From positions 1 through 36,379 of the forward strand of contig JASCOJ010000013.1 in NCBI GenBank assembly GCA_029959645.1: a stretch of DNA of 36,379 nt. Reading direction: 5' to 3'. This document shows, piece by piece, positions 7,491 through 14,691 of this stretch (position 1 is its first letter; each line of letters begins with the position of its first letter). The position numbers and the translations under genes are program-made. The notes under the pieces are model-generated. The model was not told the DNA's origin and made no database searches. It was given only the letters and a program-made list of their open reading frames with translations. The stretch comes from Microbacteriaceae bacterium PS02332 (GTDB taxonomy: Bacteria > Actinomycetota > Actinomycetes > Actinomycetales > Microbacteriaceae).

Positions 7491-7598
7491 GCACCACCGA
7501 GCCGGTTCATGGGTGCGGAGGGCACACTGGAACGCGATCAGCAGCTCCGCCGCGGTGCCGCCCGACGTCGGCGCGCCGGACCCGACCGGGAGGACGAC

Positions 7599-8804
7599 TT
7601 GGCCACGACCGCGACATCGGCGACCGCCCGCGCGCAGGCCGCCCCCGCTCCGGCGACGACCGCCCCGACCCCGAGCCGTGCACACGGCGACGCGCTCGGT
7701 GCACGCTCCGTCGCGCTCGACGGGCTGCGCACCCTCGCGATCGCCCTCGTGGTCCTCTACCACCTGCACGTGCCGCAGTTCGAGGGCGGGTGGATCGGCG
7801 TGACGGTGTTCTTCGTCCTGTCCGGCTACCTCATCACGACACTGCTGCTCCGGGAGCGCCGGACCACCGGCACGATCCGGCTCGGCTCGTTCTGGGTCAA
7901 GCGGCTGCTGCGGCTCTACCCGGCGCTGATCGCCCTCGTCGTCGTCGGACTCCTGCTCTGGAACTGGGTCGGCGACTACAAGGGCGCGTCGTTCTCCGCG
8001 AGCGAGGCCGCCTTCATCGCGCTGAGCTACACCGGCAACCTCTACCGCTCGTTCTGGGACACCACGCAGGGCGTCTTCGCGCACACGTGGAGTCTGTCGA
8101 TGGAGGAGCAGTTCTACCTGGTGTGGCCACCCGTGCTGCTCCTGCTGATGGCCGTGCGGTCGCGCCGCCGGGTGCTGCTCGCCGGTCTCGCGGTCGTGGT
8201 CGTCGGGGCGTCGGTGGCGTCGTGGCTCAGCTACCGCACGCCCTCCGGCAGCGCCACCCCGGACGTGTACTTCTCCCCCGTGCTCGGTGTCGTGCCGCTC
8301 GCGACCGGGTGTCTGCTCGCCCTGCTGCTCGACGTCGACCGGGTGCGTGCCGTCGCCAGCGGCGTCGCCGGTCACGTCGCCACCTGGCTCGGGATCGCCG
8401 CGGTCCTCGGTGTGCAGTTCTGGATCGACGACGACTGGACGCAGCACGCCTGGACCTTCGGCCTGCTCATGCCGCTGACCGGCGTCCTGTCGGCCCTCCT
8501 CATCGGCGGGCTCGTCTCGGTCCGCACCCCGGTCTCAGCGGCGCTGTCATGGCAGCCGATGGCCTGGTTCGGGCGCCGGGTGTCCTACGCGGCGTACCTC
8601 TGGCACCCGCTCGTCTTCGCGCTGCTCGGCACCTTCGCGATCGGCTGGTTCGGCGACGTCTGGCTGTCCGCCGCCGCGGTCGTCGTGGCGATCGGTGCCG
8701 CGTACGCCGTCGAGGTGCCGGTGGAACGGCTCCGCAAGCGTGTCCGGGAGGCCCGGAAGCTCGTGGCCGCCGACCGTGCGGCCCGCGGCACCGCAGCACA
8801 CTGA
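7599..8804 (+). CDS. acyltransferase-3 family integral membrane protein
   Basis: About 401 residues from the TTG at 7599, chosen because GGGAGG (7588-7593) sits five bases upstream. An ATG at 7509 in the same frame has no such site. A 35-residue Ala/Thr/Pro-rich cytoplasmic leader is followed by ALDGLRTLAIALVVLYHLHV with the family His (His55), VFFVLSGYLITTLLLRER, and HTWSLSMEEQFYLVWP. These are the hallmarks of the OafA/WecH acyltransferase-3 family. These proteins have about ten transmembrane helices and O-acylate cell-surface polysaccharide, peptidoglycan or small molecules. There is no SGNH esterase domain at the C-terminus. It stands alone, with no surface-polysaccharide genes nearby, so the acceptor is unknown. 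Confidence 0.9.
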   Translation: MATTATSATARAQAAPAPATTAPTPSRAHGDALGARSVALDGLRTLAIALVVLYHLHVPQFEGGWIGVTVFFVLSGYLITTLLLRERRTTGTIRLGSFWVKRLLRLYPALIALVVVGLLLWNWVGDYKGASFSASEAAFIALSYTGNLYRSFWDTTQGVFAHTWSLSMEEQFYLVWPPVLLLLMAVRSRRRVLLAGLAVVVVGASVASWLSYRTPSGSATPDVYFSPVLGVVPLATGCLLALLLDVDRVRAVASGVAGHVATWLGIAAVLGVQFWIDDDWTQHAWTFGLLMPLTGVLSALLIGGLVSVRTPVSAALSWQPMAWFGRRVSYAAYLWHPLVFALLGTFAIGWFGDVWLSAAAVVVAIGAAYAVEVPVERLRKRVREARKLVAADRAARGTAAH

Positions 8805-9108
8805 CTCCGCGCTTCCTCCAGCCCCGTCCGCTCCTGTCCCGAGGCGGATCGCCCGGTGGTCGATGCGTCGCGACGCGGTGATCAGCACTCGAGCACCGGC
8901 TACGCCGGCAGCCGGGAGGACCGGGCGCGGTGGTGCCGCCTCGTCGTCGTCCGGGACACGGACCTCCGTGAGCATGGTTCGACGGTCCAGAGCCGGGACG
9001 CACGAGATCGATGTCACCCGCTCGGAGGACCCGAGATCGACCCGTCGTCGCACAGGACCGCACCGCGCGAGGGACGATCGGCGAGCGACCGGTCAGCAGG
9101 CTGGTCGC
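8805..9108. other. 304-bp gap without a recognised gene
   Basis: Open frames cross this stretch on both strands, as expected at this GC content, but none has a convincing start, ribosome binding site or family resemblance. It presumably carries the promoter of the MmpS-like gene. A CAGGCT hexamer six bases before the ATG at 9109 is a one-base variant of the leaderless -10 box. Confidence 0.5.
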
Positions 9109-9555
9109 ATGTCCGAACGCAACCGCCCCACCGTCCGTCTCGTCGCCGCCGCCGTCGTCGCCGGCTCCGTCGCCGTGCTCGCGACCGGGTGCAGCTTCGT
9201 CCAGCAGCAGACCGGCGACGCCTGGTCCGTGACCTACGAGGTGCGGGTCGACCAGCCCAGGGGGGCCGAGCTCACCGACGTGCGCGTCGAAGGTGCCGAG
9301 CGGCGCGGCGAAGCGCCCGGAGTGCACCGGCTCGGCACAGAGGAGACCGGGGCCACGGACGGCGACGGGTCGCACTGGGAGCACGAGACGATCGTCCTCG
9401 CCGAGCAGCAGGCGTCGGTGCGAGCCACCCCGGGTGCCGGGGCGACGGCGACGTGCCGGATCCTGCTCGACGGGAAGCGCGAGATCGCGAGCGAGACGTC
9501 CGCGCGGCCAGGTGCGGCGGTCCGGTGCTCGGCAGACACCCCGGCCTTCGGCTGA
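9109..9555 (+). CDS. MmpS-like lipoprotein
   Basis: 148 residues. A basic start, a hydrophobic stretch and the lipobox-like VLATGC (Cys28) mark an exported lipoprotein. The mature part matches the MmpS pattern: WSVTYEVRVD near the start, a central variable loop, then ASVRATPGAGATATCRILLDGK and a final Cys (AAVRC). In mycobacteria MmpS proteins accompany RND-type MmpL exporters. No MmpL gene is adjacent here, so this is an orphan copy. The two Cys residues in the beta domain (CRILLDG and AVRC) could form a disulfide outside the membrane. The next feature is a strong hairpin shared with the convergent gene. Confidence 0.72.
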   Translation: MSERNRPTVRLVAAAVVAGSVAVLATGCSFVQQQTGDAWSVTYEVRVDQPRGAELTDVRVEGAERRGEAPGVHRLGTEETGATDGDGSHWEHETIVLAEQQASVRATPGAGATATCRILLDGKREIASETSARPGAAVRCSADTPAFG

Positions 9556-9672
9556 CGAGGGAGACACCGATCGGGCGGTCGTGCCGGTTCCGCGCTCCGT
9601 GGGCCGGCGACGTCCTCCAGCGCGTGCGCAATCGGCCACCGGACAGTGTGACGCCGTCTTCTCGAACTGGTG

Positions 9673-9704
9673 ACGAAGGGACCCGGTCTTCCGGGTCCCT
9701 TCGT
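9673..9704. terminator. bidirectional hairpin terminator
   Basis: ACGAAGGGACCCGG (9673-9686) pairs perfectly with CCGGGTCCCTTCGT (9691-9704) around a TCTT loop. It lies between the convergent lipoprotein and tautomerase genes. Confidence 0.88.
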
Positions 9705-9723
9705 CTGCGTGTGGTCAGTGGAC

Positions 9724-9930
9724 TCAGACGCGGCCGAGCATCGCCTCGTTGAGGATGGTGCCGCCGAGCATCCAACCGCCGTCGGCGACCTCGTCGAGGA
9801 TGACGAGGGTGGTCGGGCGCGCTCGCTCCCCGTAGACGTCGACGATGGCGTCGGTGACGGCGTCCTGCAGCTTCTTCTTCGACTCGGCGGTCAGGGTGTC
9901 AGCGGGGACCTTGATGTTGGCGAAGGGCAT
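9724..9930 (-). CDS. 4-oxalocrotonate tautomerase-like domain, possible separate product
   Basis: 68 residues starting MPFANIKVPADTLTAESKK, so Pro1 would be exposed as the catalytic base after Met removal, as the tautomerase superfamily requires. Length is normal for the family (about 60-75 residues). GAGAGGAA lies upstream of this internal ATG at proper spacing, so it can be made as a free tautomerase even though the upstream SDR frame reads into it. In the fused form the Pro would be internal and unable to act as the N-terminal base. The family interconverts enol and keto acids in aromatic degradation, and many relatives have other roles. Confidence 0.8.
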   Translation of the reverse strand: MPFANIKVPADTLTAESKKKLQDAVTDAIVDVYGERARPTTLVILDEVADGGWMLGGTILNEAMLGRV

Positions 9931-10872
9931 GGTGTTCCTCTCGGTGGGGTTTCCCGGGCGGTCCGGGGGTCGAAGTGCGGCGTCGGAGGACAGCAGGTCC
10001 TCGATGCCGACGCGGTGGTAGAACTCGGACCGGATACGGTCCGCGACCGCTGAGACGACCTCGCTGCCGTCGTGCGAGGGGTCGACGTGTGTCCGGTAGG
10101 GGCGGGTCCCATCTGGGAGGCTGACCACGCGGACGATCTCGTCGGCGACGTCCTGCACGTCGGCGTCCACCGGGACGATCGCGGCGAGGCGGTCGGTGAG
10201 GTCCTGCCGGAGCGCCCCGTACTCCTCGTCGTGTGCAGCGACTCGGGCGGCGTCCGTCGGGACCGCAGCGTTCGTGAAGTGGTTCGTCCCCGAGGTGAAG
10301 GCTCCCGGGACCACGATGGTGGTGTCGATGCCGAAGCGGACGAGCTCCGCTGCGTAGCTCTCGGCCAGGGCGTCCATGCCGGCCTTCGCCGCGAAGTACG
10401 GCGCGAGGAACGGCGGGTGCCCGCCGCGGGTCGACGAGCTGCCGACCCACACGACCAGTCCTGAGCGGCTGACGCGCATGTGCGGCAGGACGGCGCGGGC
10501 GACGCGTTGTGCGCCGACGACGTTGACGTCGTAGAGGGCCGTGAACTGCTCGGGCGTGAACGCTTCGGCAGGGCCGTAGGCCATGTGGCCGGCGTTCTGT
10601 ACGAGGACGTCGATCCGCCCGTGCGAACGGACGACCGCGTCGACGGCGTCATCGACGGACTGTTGTGACTGGACGTCGAGCTCGACGGCGCTGAGCTGCA
10701 AGCCATCGCGGCTGGCGAGGTCCTCGAGCTCGGTGCGAGCCGTCGCGTTCCGACGGTCGACCGCGCGCATCCCCGCGACGACCACGTTGCCCGCCCGCGC
10801 GAGCGCCTCAGCCGTCAGCCGACCGAAGCCGCTGGACGCACCCGTGACGAGGACGACCCGTGGAGCGGTCAT
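9724..10872 (-). CDS. SDR oxidoreductase fused in frame to a 4-oxalocrotonate tautomerase
   Basis: From the ATG at 10872 the frame runs 382 codons with no stop through two enzymes. Residues 1-300 are a classical SDR: VTGASSGFGR cofactor loop, LVQNAGHMAYG, catalytic Ser in WVGSSSTRGG and the YFAAK pair. Residues 315-382 are a complete tautomerase. The 14-residue linker (RPPDRPGNPTERNT) is Pro-rich and looks like translated spacer. Codon 301 (CGA, plus-strand bases 9970-9972) is one C-to-T change from TGA, which would give a normal-length 300-residue SDR. This is therefore either a true fusion, a stop-loss in this strain, or a sequencing error. The ATG overlaps the stop of the upstream SDR (TGATG), so the genes are coupled. 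The SDR probably reduces a carbonyl with NAD(P)H; the substrate is unknown. Confidence 0.8.
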   Translation of the reverse strand: MTAPRVVLVTGASSGFGRLTAEALARAGNVVVAGMRAVDRRNATARTELEDLASRDGLQLSAVELDVQSQQSVDDAVDAVVRSHGRIDVLVQNAGHMAYGPAEAFTPEQFTALYDVNVVGAQRVARAVLPHMRVSRSGLVVWVGSSSTRGGHPPFLAPYFAAKAGMDALAESYAAELVRFGIDTTIVVPGAFTSGTNHFTNAAVPTDAARVAAHDEEYGALRQDLTDRLAAIVPVDADVQDVADEIVRVVSLPDGTRPYRTHVDPSHDGSEVVSAVADRIRSEFYHRVGIEDLLSSDAALRPPDRPGNPTERNTMPFANIKVPADTLTAESKKKLQDAVTDAIVDVYGERARPTTLVILDEVADGGWMLGGTILNEAMLGRV

Positions 10873-11612
10873 CAGACCATCCCGCCGTTGGCGCGGATGG
10901 TCTGGCCGTTGACCCAGTGCCCGTCGGGTCCGGCGAGGAACGCCACGACCGCCGCGATGTCTTCCGGCGTGCCGAGCCGCTCCAGGGGAGGGACCTTCGA
11001 CAGCGTGTCGATCTGCTCCTGGGTCTTGCCGTCGAGGAACAGCTCCGTCGCCGTCGGTCCTGGGGCCACCACGTTCGCCGTGACGTCCCGGCCGCGGAGC
11101 TCCTTGGCCAGGATCAGCGTCATGCCTTCGACGGCGCTCTTGCTCGCGACGTAGGCGCCGTAGGTCGGGAACTGCGTCCCGACCACCGAGGTCGACATGC
11201 CGACGAACGTGCCACCGGCCCGGAGCCTGCGCGCCGCCTGCTGCGCGACGACGAAGGTCCCGCGGATGTTCGTCCGGTGCAGTGCATCGAGGACGTCGAG
11301 GTCCTGGTCGGCGATCGTCGACAGTGCGAGTCGTCCGGCGGAGTGCACGACGACGTCGACGCCGCCGTGGTCGGCCTCGACCCGATCGAACATCGCGGCG
11401 ACGGCGTGCTCGTCGGCGACGTCGGCCTGCACGGCGACGGCGCGACCGCCTGCTTCCTGGATCTGCTCGACGGCGGCGGCGGCCGCGGCCGTCCCGCTGG
11501 CGTGGTTCACGACGACCGTGAAGCCGTCGGCCGCCAGCCGGGTCGACACCGCGCGGCCGATGCCACGTGAGCCTCCCGTGACGACTGCGACGCGTTCTGG
11601 AGTGCTGCTCAT
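10872..11612 (-). CDS. SDR-family oxidoreductase
   Basis: 246 residues, the classical SDR length. VVTGGSRGIGRAVS is the NAD(P) loop. VVVHSAGRLAL stands where NNAG is usual. The catalytic Ser is in GMSTSVVGTQ, and YVASK holds the Tyr and Lys. The C-terminal GPTATELF and PEDIAAVVAFLAGPDGHWVNGQTIRANGG are typical of FabG-like members. A ribosome binding site (AAAGGAAG) precedes the ATG at 11612. It is the first gene of a two-gene operon with the SDR-tautomerase gene, whose ATG overlaps its stop, and it is divergent from a TetR regulator. Confidence 0.93.
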   Translation of the reverse strand: MSSTPERVAVVTGGSRGIGRAVSTRLAADGFTVVVNHASGTAAAAAAVEQIQEAGGRAVAVQADVADEHAVAAMFDRVEADHGGVDVVVHSAGRLALSTIADQDLDVLDALHRTNIRGTFVVAQQAARRLRAGGTFVGMSTSVVGTQFPTYGAYVASKSAVEGMTLILAKELRGRDVTANVVAPGPTATELFLDGKTQEQIDTLSKVPPLERLGTPEDIAAVVAFLAGPDGHWVNGQTIRANGGMV

Positions 11613-11708
11613 CGTGCTTCCTTTCGCTGATACGCGTTTTTGATTTCAACGCTACGCCGAAGCTAGCACAGATACGATCACCGATACCACCTGCGCTACG
11701 ATCGTGCT
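11613..11708. promoter_or_regulatory. divergent promoter region, SDR operon and TetR
   Basis: An AT-richer stretch separates the two starts. TACGAT (11697-11702) is exactly six bases before the GTG at 11709, so the TetR message is probably leaderless. On the minus strand, TAGCGT and TAGCTT are possible -10 boxes for the SDR operon. GATAC recurs several times, but I cannot define a clean palindromic operator. Confidence 0.45.
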
Positions 11709-12434
11709 GTGGCCCGATCTGATGAAGCACTCCGGAGCGCGCTGCTCCGCGCGGCGGAGGAGCAGCTCGTCGCAGCTCCCGACGGCGACATCGCCACCCG
11801 TGCTGTATGCGAAGCAGTCGGCGTCACCCAGCCGGTGCTCTACCGCGTCTTCGGCGACAAGCGCGGGCTGCTCGACGCCCTCGCCGACGTAGGTCTCGAG
11901 CGGTACGCGGGCAGGAAGGCCGAGCTCGCGGTGTCCGACGACCCGTCGGCGGACCTGCGACGCGGCTGGGACGACCACTTCGCGTTCGCGCGCGAGCACG
12001 CCGCGCTCTACCGACTCATGTTCGCTCCTCGGCCGTGGGCCAGCAGCTCGGCGCGCGACGGCGTGACCGCGCTCCTCGAGCGGACGCTGACCCGCTGTGC
12101 AGCCGCCGGCATGCTCCGTGTCGACGTCAGGGTCGCGGCGACGATGCTGCTCGCCGCGAACGTCGGGCTCGCACTGCACGAGATGAGCGCGAACCGCCAG
12201 GACGACTCCGACGAGGTCGCTGACGCGCTCCGGGACGCGGTCCTCGGCGCCGTCCTCGTGCAGCCGTCCAGCCCGGAACGCGGTGACGTCGACGCGGCCT
12301 CCCGTCATCAGCTCCGCGCGCGACTCGAAGCAGGCAGATCGAGCCCGTTGCTCCCGGAGGAGTCCGCACTCATGCGGGTGTGGCTCGACCGACTCGACCA
12401 CCACGCCGACCAGGACTCGGACGGCTCCGAATGA
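11709..12434 (+). CDS. TetR-family transcriptional regulator
   Basis: 241 residues from the GTG at 11709. The DNA-binding domain (IATRAVCEAVGVTQPVLYRVFGDKRGLLDALADVG, about 28-62) is clear. The effector domain includes LRRGWDDHFAFAREHAALYRLMFAPR, and there is a C-terminal extension ending SALMRVWLDRLDHH. The same arrangement and similar wording occur in the TetR at 27788, so the two are probably paralogues. It is divergent from the SDR operon and overlaps the VanZ-like gene by 4 bp (ATGA), so it is the first gene of a two-gene unit. Autorepression and repression of the SDR operon are likely but inferred. Confidence 0.92.
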   Translation: MARSDEALRSALLRAAEEQLVAAPDGDIATRAVCEAVGVTQPVLYRVFGDKRGLLDALADVGLERYAGRKAELAVSDDPSADLRRGWDDHFAFAREHAALYRLMFAPRPWASSSARDGVTALLERTLTRCAAAGMLRVDVRVAATMLLAANVGLALHEMSANRQDDSDEVADALRDAVLGAVLVQPSSPERGDVDAASRHQLRARLEAGRSSPLLPEESALMRVWLDRLDHHADQDSDGSE

Positions 12435-12931
12435 TCTCCACGTTCCTCATCGAACACGCACCCCTGGTCCGAGCGGCATTCTGGGTGGCACTCGCCGCCG
12501 CCGCCGTCCTCGCCTGGTTGCTCAACCACCTGCGGCTCCGCGGCATCCTGCTGGGCCTGTCCGCGGTGTCGCTCGTCGCGGTGCTCGTGCTCACCCTGTT
12601 CCCCGACGGCATGCGACCCGGCGGCGTCACCTGCACCGTGCAGTTCTCCGTCCCGTTCCAGGGCCTCGAGACGCTCGCCAACGTCGCGCTCCTGCTGCCG
12701 CTCGTGCTCTTCCTCGGGACCGTCACGAACCGACCACTCACGGTCCTCGCCGGTGCGGTGGCGCTCTCCGCCGCCATCGAGGTCGTCCAGGCCCTCGCGC
12801 CGGCACTCGGTCGTCGGTGCGACACGAACGACTGGTTCATGAACACGGTGGGAGCGCTCCTGGGTGCCGTCGTCGCTCTCGTCGTTCGCAGGATCGAACG
12901 ACGTCGGGAGACCACCGCCGTCGCCGGGTGA
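12431..12931 (+). CDS. VanZ-like membrane protein
   Basis: 166 residues, starting at an ATG that overlaps the TetR stop. It has several hydrophobic segments: FLIEHAPLVRAAFWVALAAAAVLAWLL at the N-terminus, then ILLGLSAVSLVAVLVLTLFP, LANVALLLPLVLFLG and the C-terminal NTVGALLGAVVALVVRR. The family landmarks are LTLFP, the IEVVQ motif and the CDTNDWFMNTVGALLG block, matching the E..Q, R..D.ND and N..G pattern of VanZ. VanZ gives low-level teicoplanin resistance in enterococci, but most family members have no proven role. Coupling to a TetR gene suggests regulated expression. Confidence 0.87.
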   Translation: MISTFLIEHAPLVRAAFWVALAAAAVLAWLLNHLRLRGILLGLSAVSLVAVLVLTLFPDGMRPGGVTCTVQFSVPFQGLETLANVALLLPLVLFLGTVTNRPLTVLAGAVALSAAIEVVQALAPALGRRCDTNDWFMNTVGALLGAVVALVVRRIERRRETTAVAG

Positions 12932-13131
12932 CCGACGGGCGGAACGCGGAGGACGAGATGCAGGCCGTCGCGCTGCGCCGCGAGGCCCTGGGAGTCCTCC
13001 GCTTCAGCGACGTAGCGCTCGAGCGCCCTCAGATGATCCATCGGTGTGCAGCCCGAGGCGACGACCGGCGTCCGGGTCTGACCGACCTCGGACGCGGGGT
13101 TGCCACGGCGGGTCCTCACGCTCGACACTGA
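12928..13131 (+). other. ambiguous short frames on both strands between two genes
   Basis: On the plus strand a GTG overlapping the VanZ stop (GTGA) opens a 67-codon frame. On the minus strand the same DNA reads MDHLRALERYVAEAEDSQGL and onward in protein-like fashion, but that frame has no stop before it enters the VanZ gene. Neither has a ribosome binding site I trust. Third-position GC of the plus frame drops after the first 30 codons. This may be noncoding or the remnant of a gene. Confidence 0.2.
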
Positions 13132-13134
13132 GCC

Positions 13135-13605
13135 ATGACCACCGAGCACGCCGGGCCGACGACGCAGCGGACCGACGACCCAGCAGGCACCCCCGCCGGG
13201 CGGCACGCCACGCGTCGGCACCGGATCGAGCGGGTCGTATCGACGATCACGTTCGCGGTCGCCGCCGTCCTGCTCACGAGCGGCTTCGCGACCGGAGCCC
13301 GCGCGACGGGCACGTCCGAGGTCGCGACGATCGAGACGCACCCGACGGTCCCGGCCCTCGTCGTGTCGGCCCTGACGCTCGCGGTGCTCCTGGTCACGCA
13401 GCGCCGGTCCGACACCGGCGACGCCCGCGCACGGTCCCGGGCGATCCAGACGGCCGCCGTGGTCTTCCTGGCCGTGACCGTGCTGACCACGGCGTACCTC
13501 GGGGTGCAGGTGCAGTCGGCTCTGCTCGGCTGGCCCGGGAGCGGGGCGAGCGGTCCGGCGCCGTGGTGGAGCGACGCCGTCGTCGACTCGTTCGAGGTGC
13601 ACTGA
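13135..13605 (+). CDS. small membrane protein of unknown function
   Basis: 156 residues. A 35-residue polar N-terminus rich in Thr, Pro and Arg is followed by three hydrophobic segments: VSTITFAVAAVLLTSGFATGA, VPALVVSALTLAVLLVT and IQTAAVVFLAVTVLTTAYLGV. A Gly/Pro/Trp-containing tail follows. I recognise no family. No ribosome binding site is seen. GACACT five bases before the ATG is a partial match to the leaderless -10 box. The gene stands alone and ends at a multi-hairpin terminator shared with the convergent PRC-barrel gene. Confidence 0.6.
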   Translation: MTTEHAGPTTQRTDDPAGTPAGRHATRRHRIERVVSTITFAVAAVLLTSGFATGARATGTSEVATIETHPTVPALVVSALTLAVLLVTQRRSDTGDARARSRAIQTAAVVFLAVTVLTTAYLGVQVQSALLGWPGSGASGPAPWWSDAVVDSFEVH

Positions 13606-13637
13606 CCGAGAGGCTTCCGCTCGCGGCACACACGACG

Positions 13638-13705
13638 GACGGGAGGCTCCCCTCCGGGCACGGCCGGAGGGGGCCCAGGTGCCAGCTGGCACCGGGCCTC
13701 CCGTC
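13638..13705. terminator. compound bidirectional terminator with nested hairpins
   Basis: An outer stem GACGGGAGGC (13638-13647) pairs with GCCTCCCGTC (13696-13705). Inside it are two more hairpins: CCCCTCCGG (13649-13657) with CCGGAGGGG (13664-13672), and the 16-bp palindrome GGTGCCAGCTGGCACC (13678-13693). It lies between convergent genes. The outer arm repeats part of the terminator at 5833-5879. Confidence 0.8.
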
Positions 13706-13720
13706 TCGGAGTCAGTCCGA

Positions 13721-14611
13721 TCAGCGGCGGGCGTTGCCGTCCTGGTCGAGCTCGATCTCCTCGTGCGCGACGTCCTCGTTCACCGTGTGCTGCTCGGTGA
13801 CGGTCTCGGTACCGAGGCGGACGCGCTCGACGGGCACGGTCTCCTTGTCGACGACGACGTGCTCCTCGTTCAGCGTGACCTCGTGCTCCTCCTCCGACAG
13901 CGCCGGGCCGTCAGTGGCTGCGCCGACGTTGCCGTCGGTGATCGGCTCGCTCTCGAGGCGGACCTCCTCGTGCGACACCGGCACGGTGACCGACTGCTGC
14001 TCGGTGACGACGTGCTTGCGGAGACGCGCACGGCCGGCCTGGACCTGCTCGGTGCCGACGTGGAGCTGCTCCTCGGAGCGGGTCATCGCCTCGTCCGTGT
14101 TCGGGCCCGACGTGTCGTGCCCGGCGGAACGGGTGGTGTCCGAGTCGGCGAAGCCGGCGGTGGCGCCCTGTGCGGTGCCGTTGCCGACGGTGCCGGTGCC
14201 CGTGGTGAGGTCGGGGTCGGTGCCGGCCGGGTCGGTCAGGTCGCTCGGGACGCCGTTGGTCGAGACGGAGTCGTCGACCGTGGTGTGCTGCGTCGTGCCG
14301 TGGCCGAGGCCGTAGTGCTCGAAGATGCGGTCCTGCTCGTCGTCGCTCAGGTCGCCGTCGGCGTCGATGCGCGGGGCGTCCTTGATGCGGTCCTTGTCGT
14401 AGCCGACGCGGAGCTCGTCGCCGGTGAGCGAGGCACCCTCGAGCGGGACGAAGGACTCGGACGTGCCGAACAGGCCGGTCGTGACGCTGGCGAACAGCGG
14501 CGAACCGTCGGTGTTGTCGACGTAGACCTGCTTGACGGTGCCGACCTTCTCGCCGTCAGGGTCGACGACCTTCGCGCCGAAGACACTGTCGATGGAGTTG
14601 GTGTCGATCAT
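13721..14611 (-). CDS. PRC-barrel and DUF2382 domain protein
   Basis: 296 residues. The N-terminal third (DSVFGAKVVDPDGEKVGTV... to VGYDKDRIKDAP) is a PRC-barrel. A Thr/Gly/Asp-rich linker with no predicted structure follows (about 105-170). The last 120 residues hold the DUF2382 repeats, seen as REE-type pairs such as LRKHVVTEQQSVTVPVSHEEVRLE and LNEEHVVVDKETVPVERVRLGTETVTEQHTVNEDVAHEEIEL. The protein is acidic and has no signal peptide. Similar proteins are associated with general stress in actinobacteria and Deinococcus, but no activity is established. GAGAGGAA precedes the ATG. It lies 80 bp downstream of the membrane protein gene on the same strand, and the two may form a stress unit. 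Confidence 0.9.
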   Translation of the reverse strand: MIDTNSIDSVFGAKVVDPDGEKVGTVKQVYVDNTDGSPLFASVTTGLFGTSESFVPLEGASLTGDELRVGYDKDRIKDAPRIDADGDLSDDEQDRIFEHYGLGHGTTQHTTVDDSVSTNGVPSDLTDPAGTDPDLTTGTGTVGNGTAQGATAGFADSDTTRSAGHDTSGPNTDEAMTRSEEQLHVGTEQVQAGRARLRKHVVTEQQSVTVPVSHEEVRLESEPITDGNVGAATDGPALSEEEHEVTLNEEHVVVDKETVPVERVRLGTETVTEQHTVNEDVAHEEIELDQDGNARR

Positions 14612-14691
14612 TGTGTGGTTCCTCTCGTGGTGGTGCACGTTCTGGGCCGCGGAGCGGGTCCCCGGGCCCGTCAGGGGGGAGGTCTGTGGGG

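Noticed and set aside
7368-7598. Longer acyltransferase start
   Set aside because: The extra residues overlap the TetR gene or are Arg/Gly rich and lack a ribosome binding site; TTG at 7599 has GGGAGG.
8547-9053. Minus-strand 168-codon frame in the gap after the acyltransferase gene
   Set aside because: Much of it is antisense to the acyltransferase gene and the rest has no start signal or family likeness.
11619-11702. Repeated GATAC as a TetR operator
   Set aside because: The copies do not form a consistent palindrome or spacing, so I only mention them in the promoter entry.
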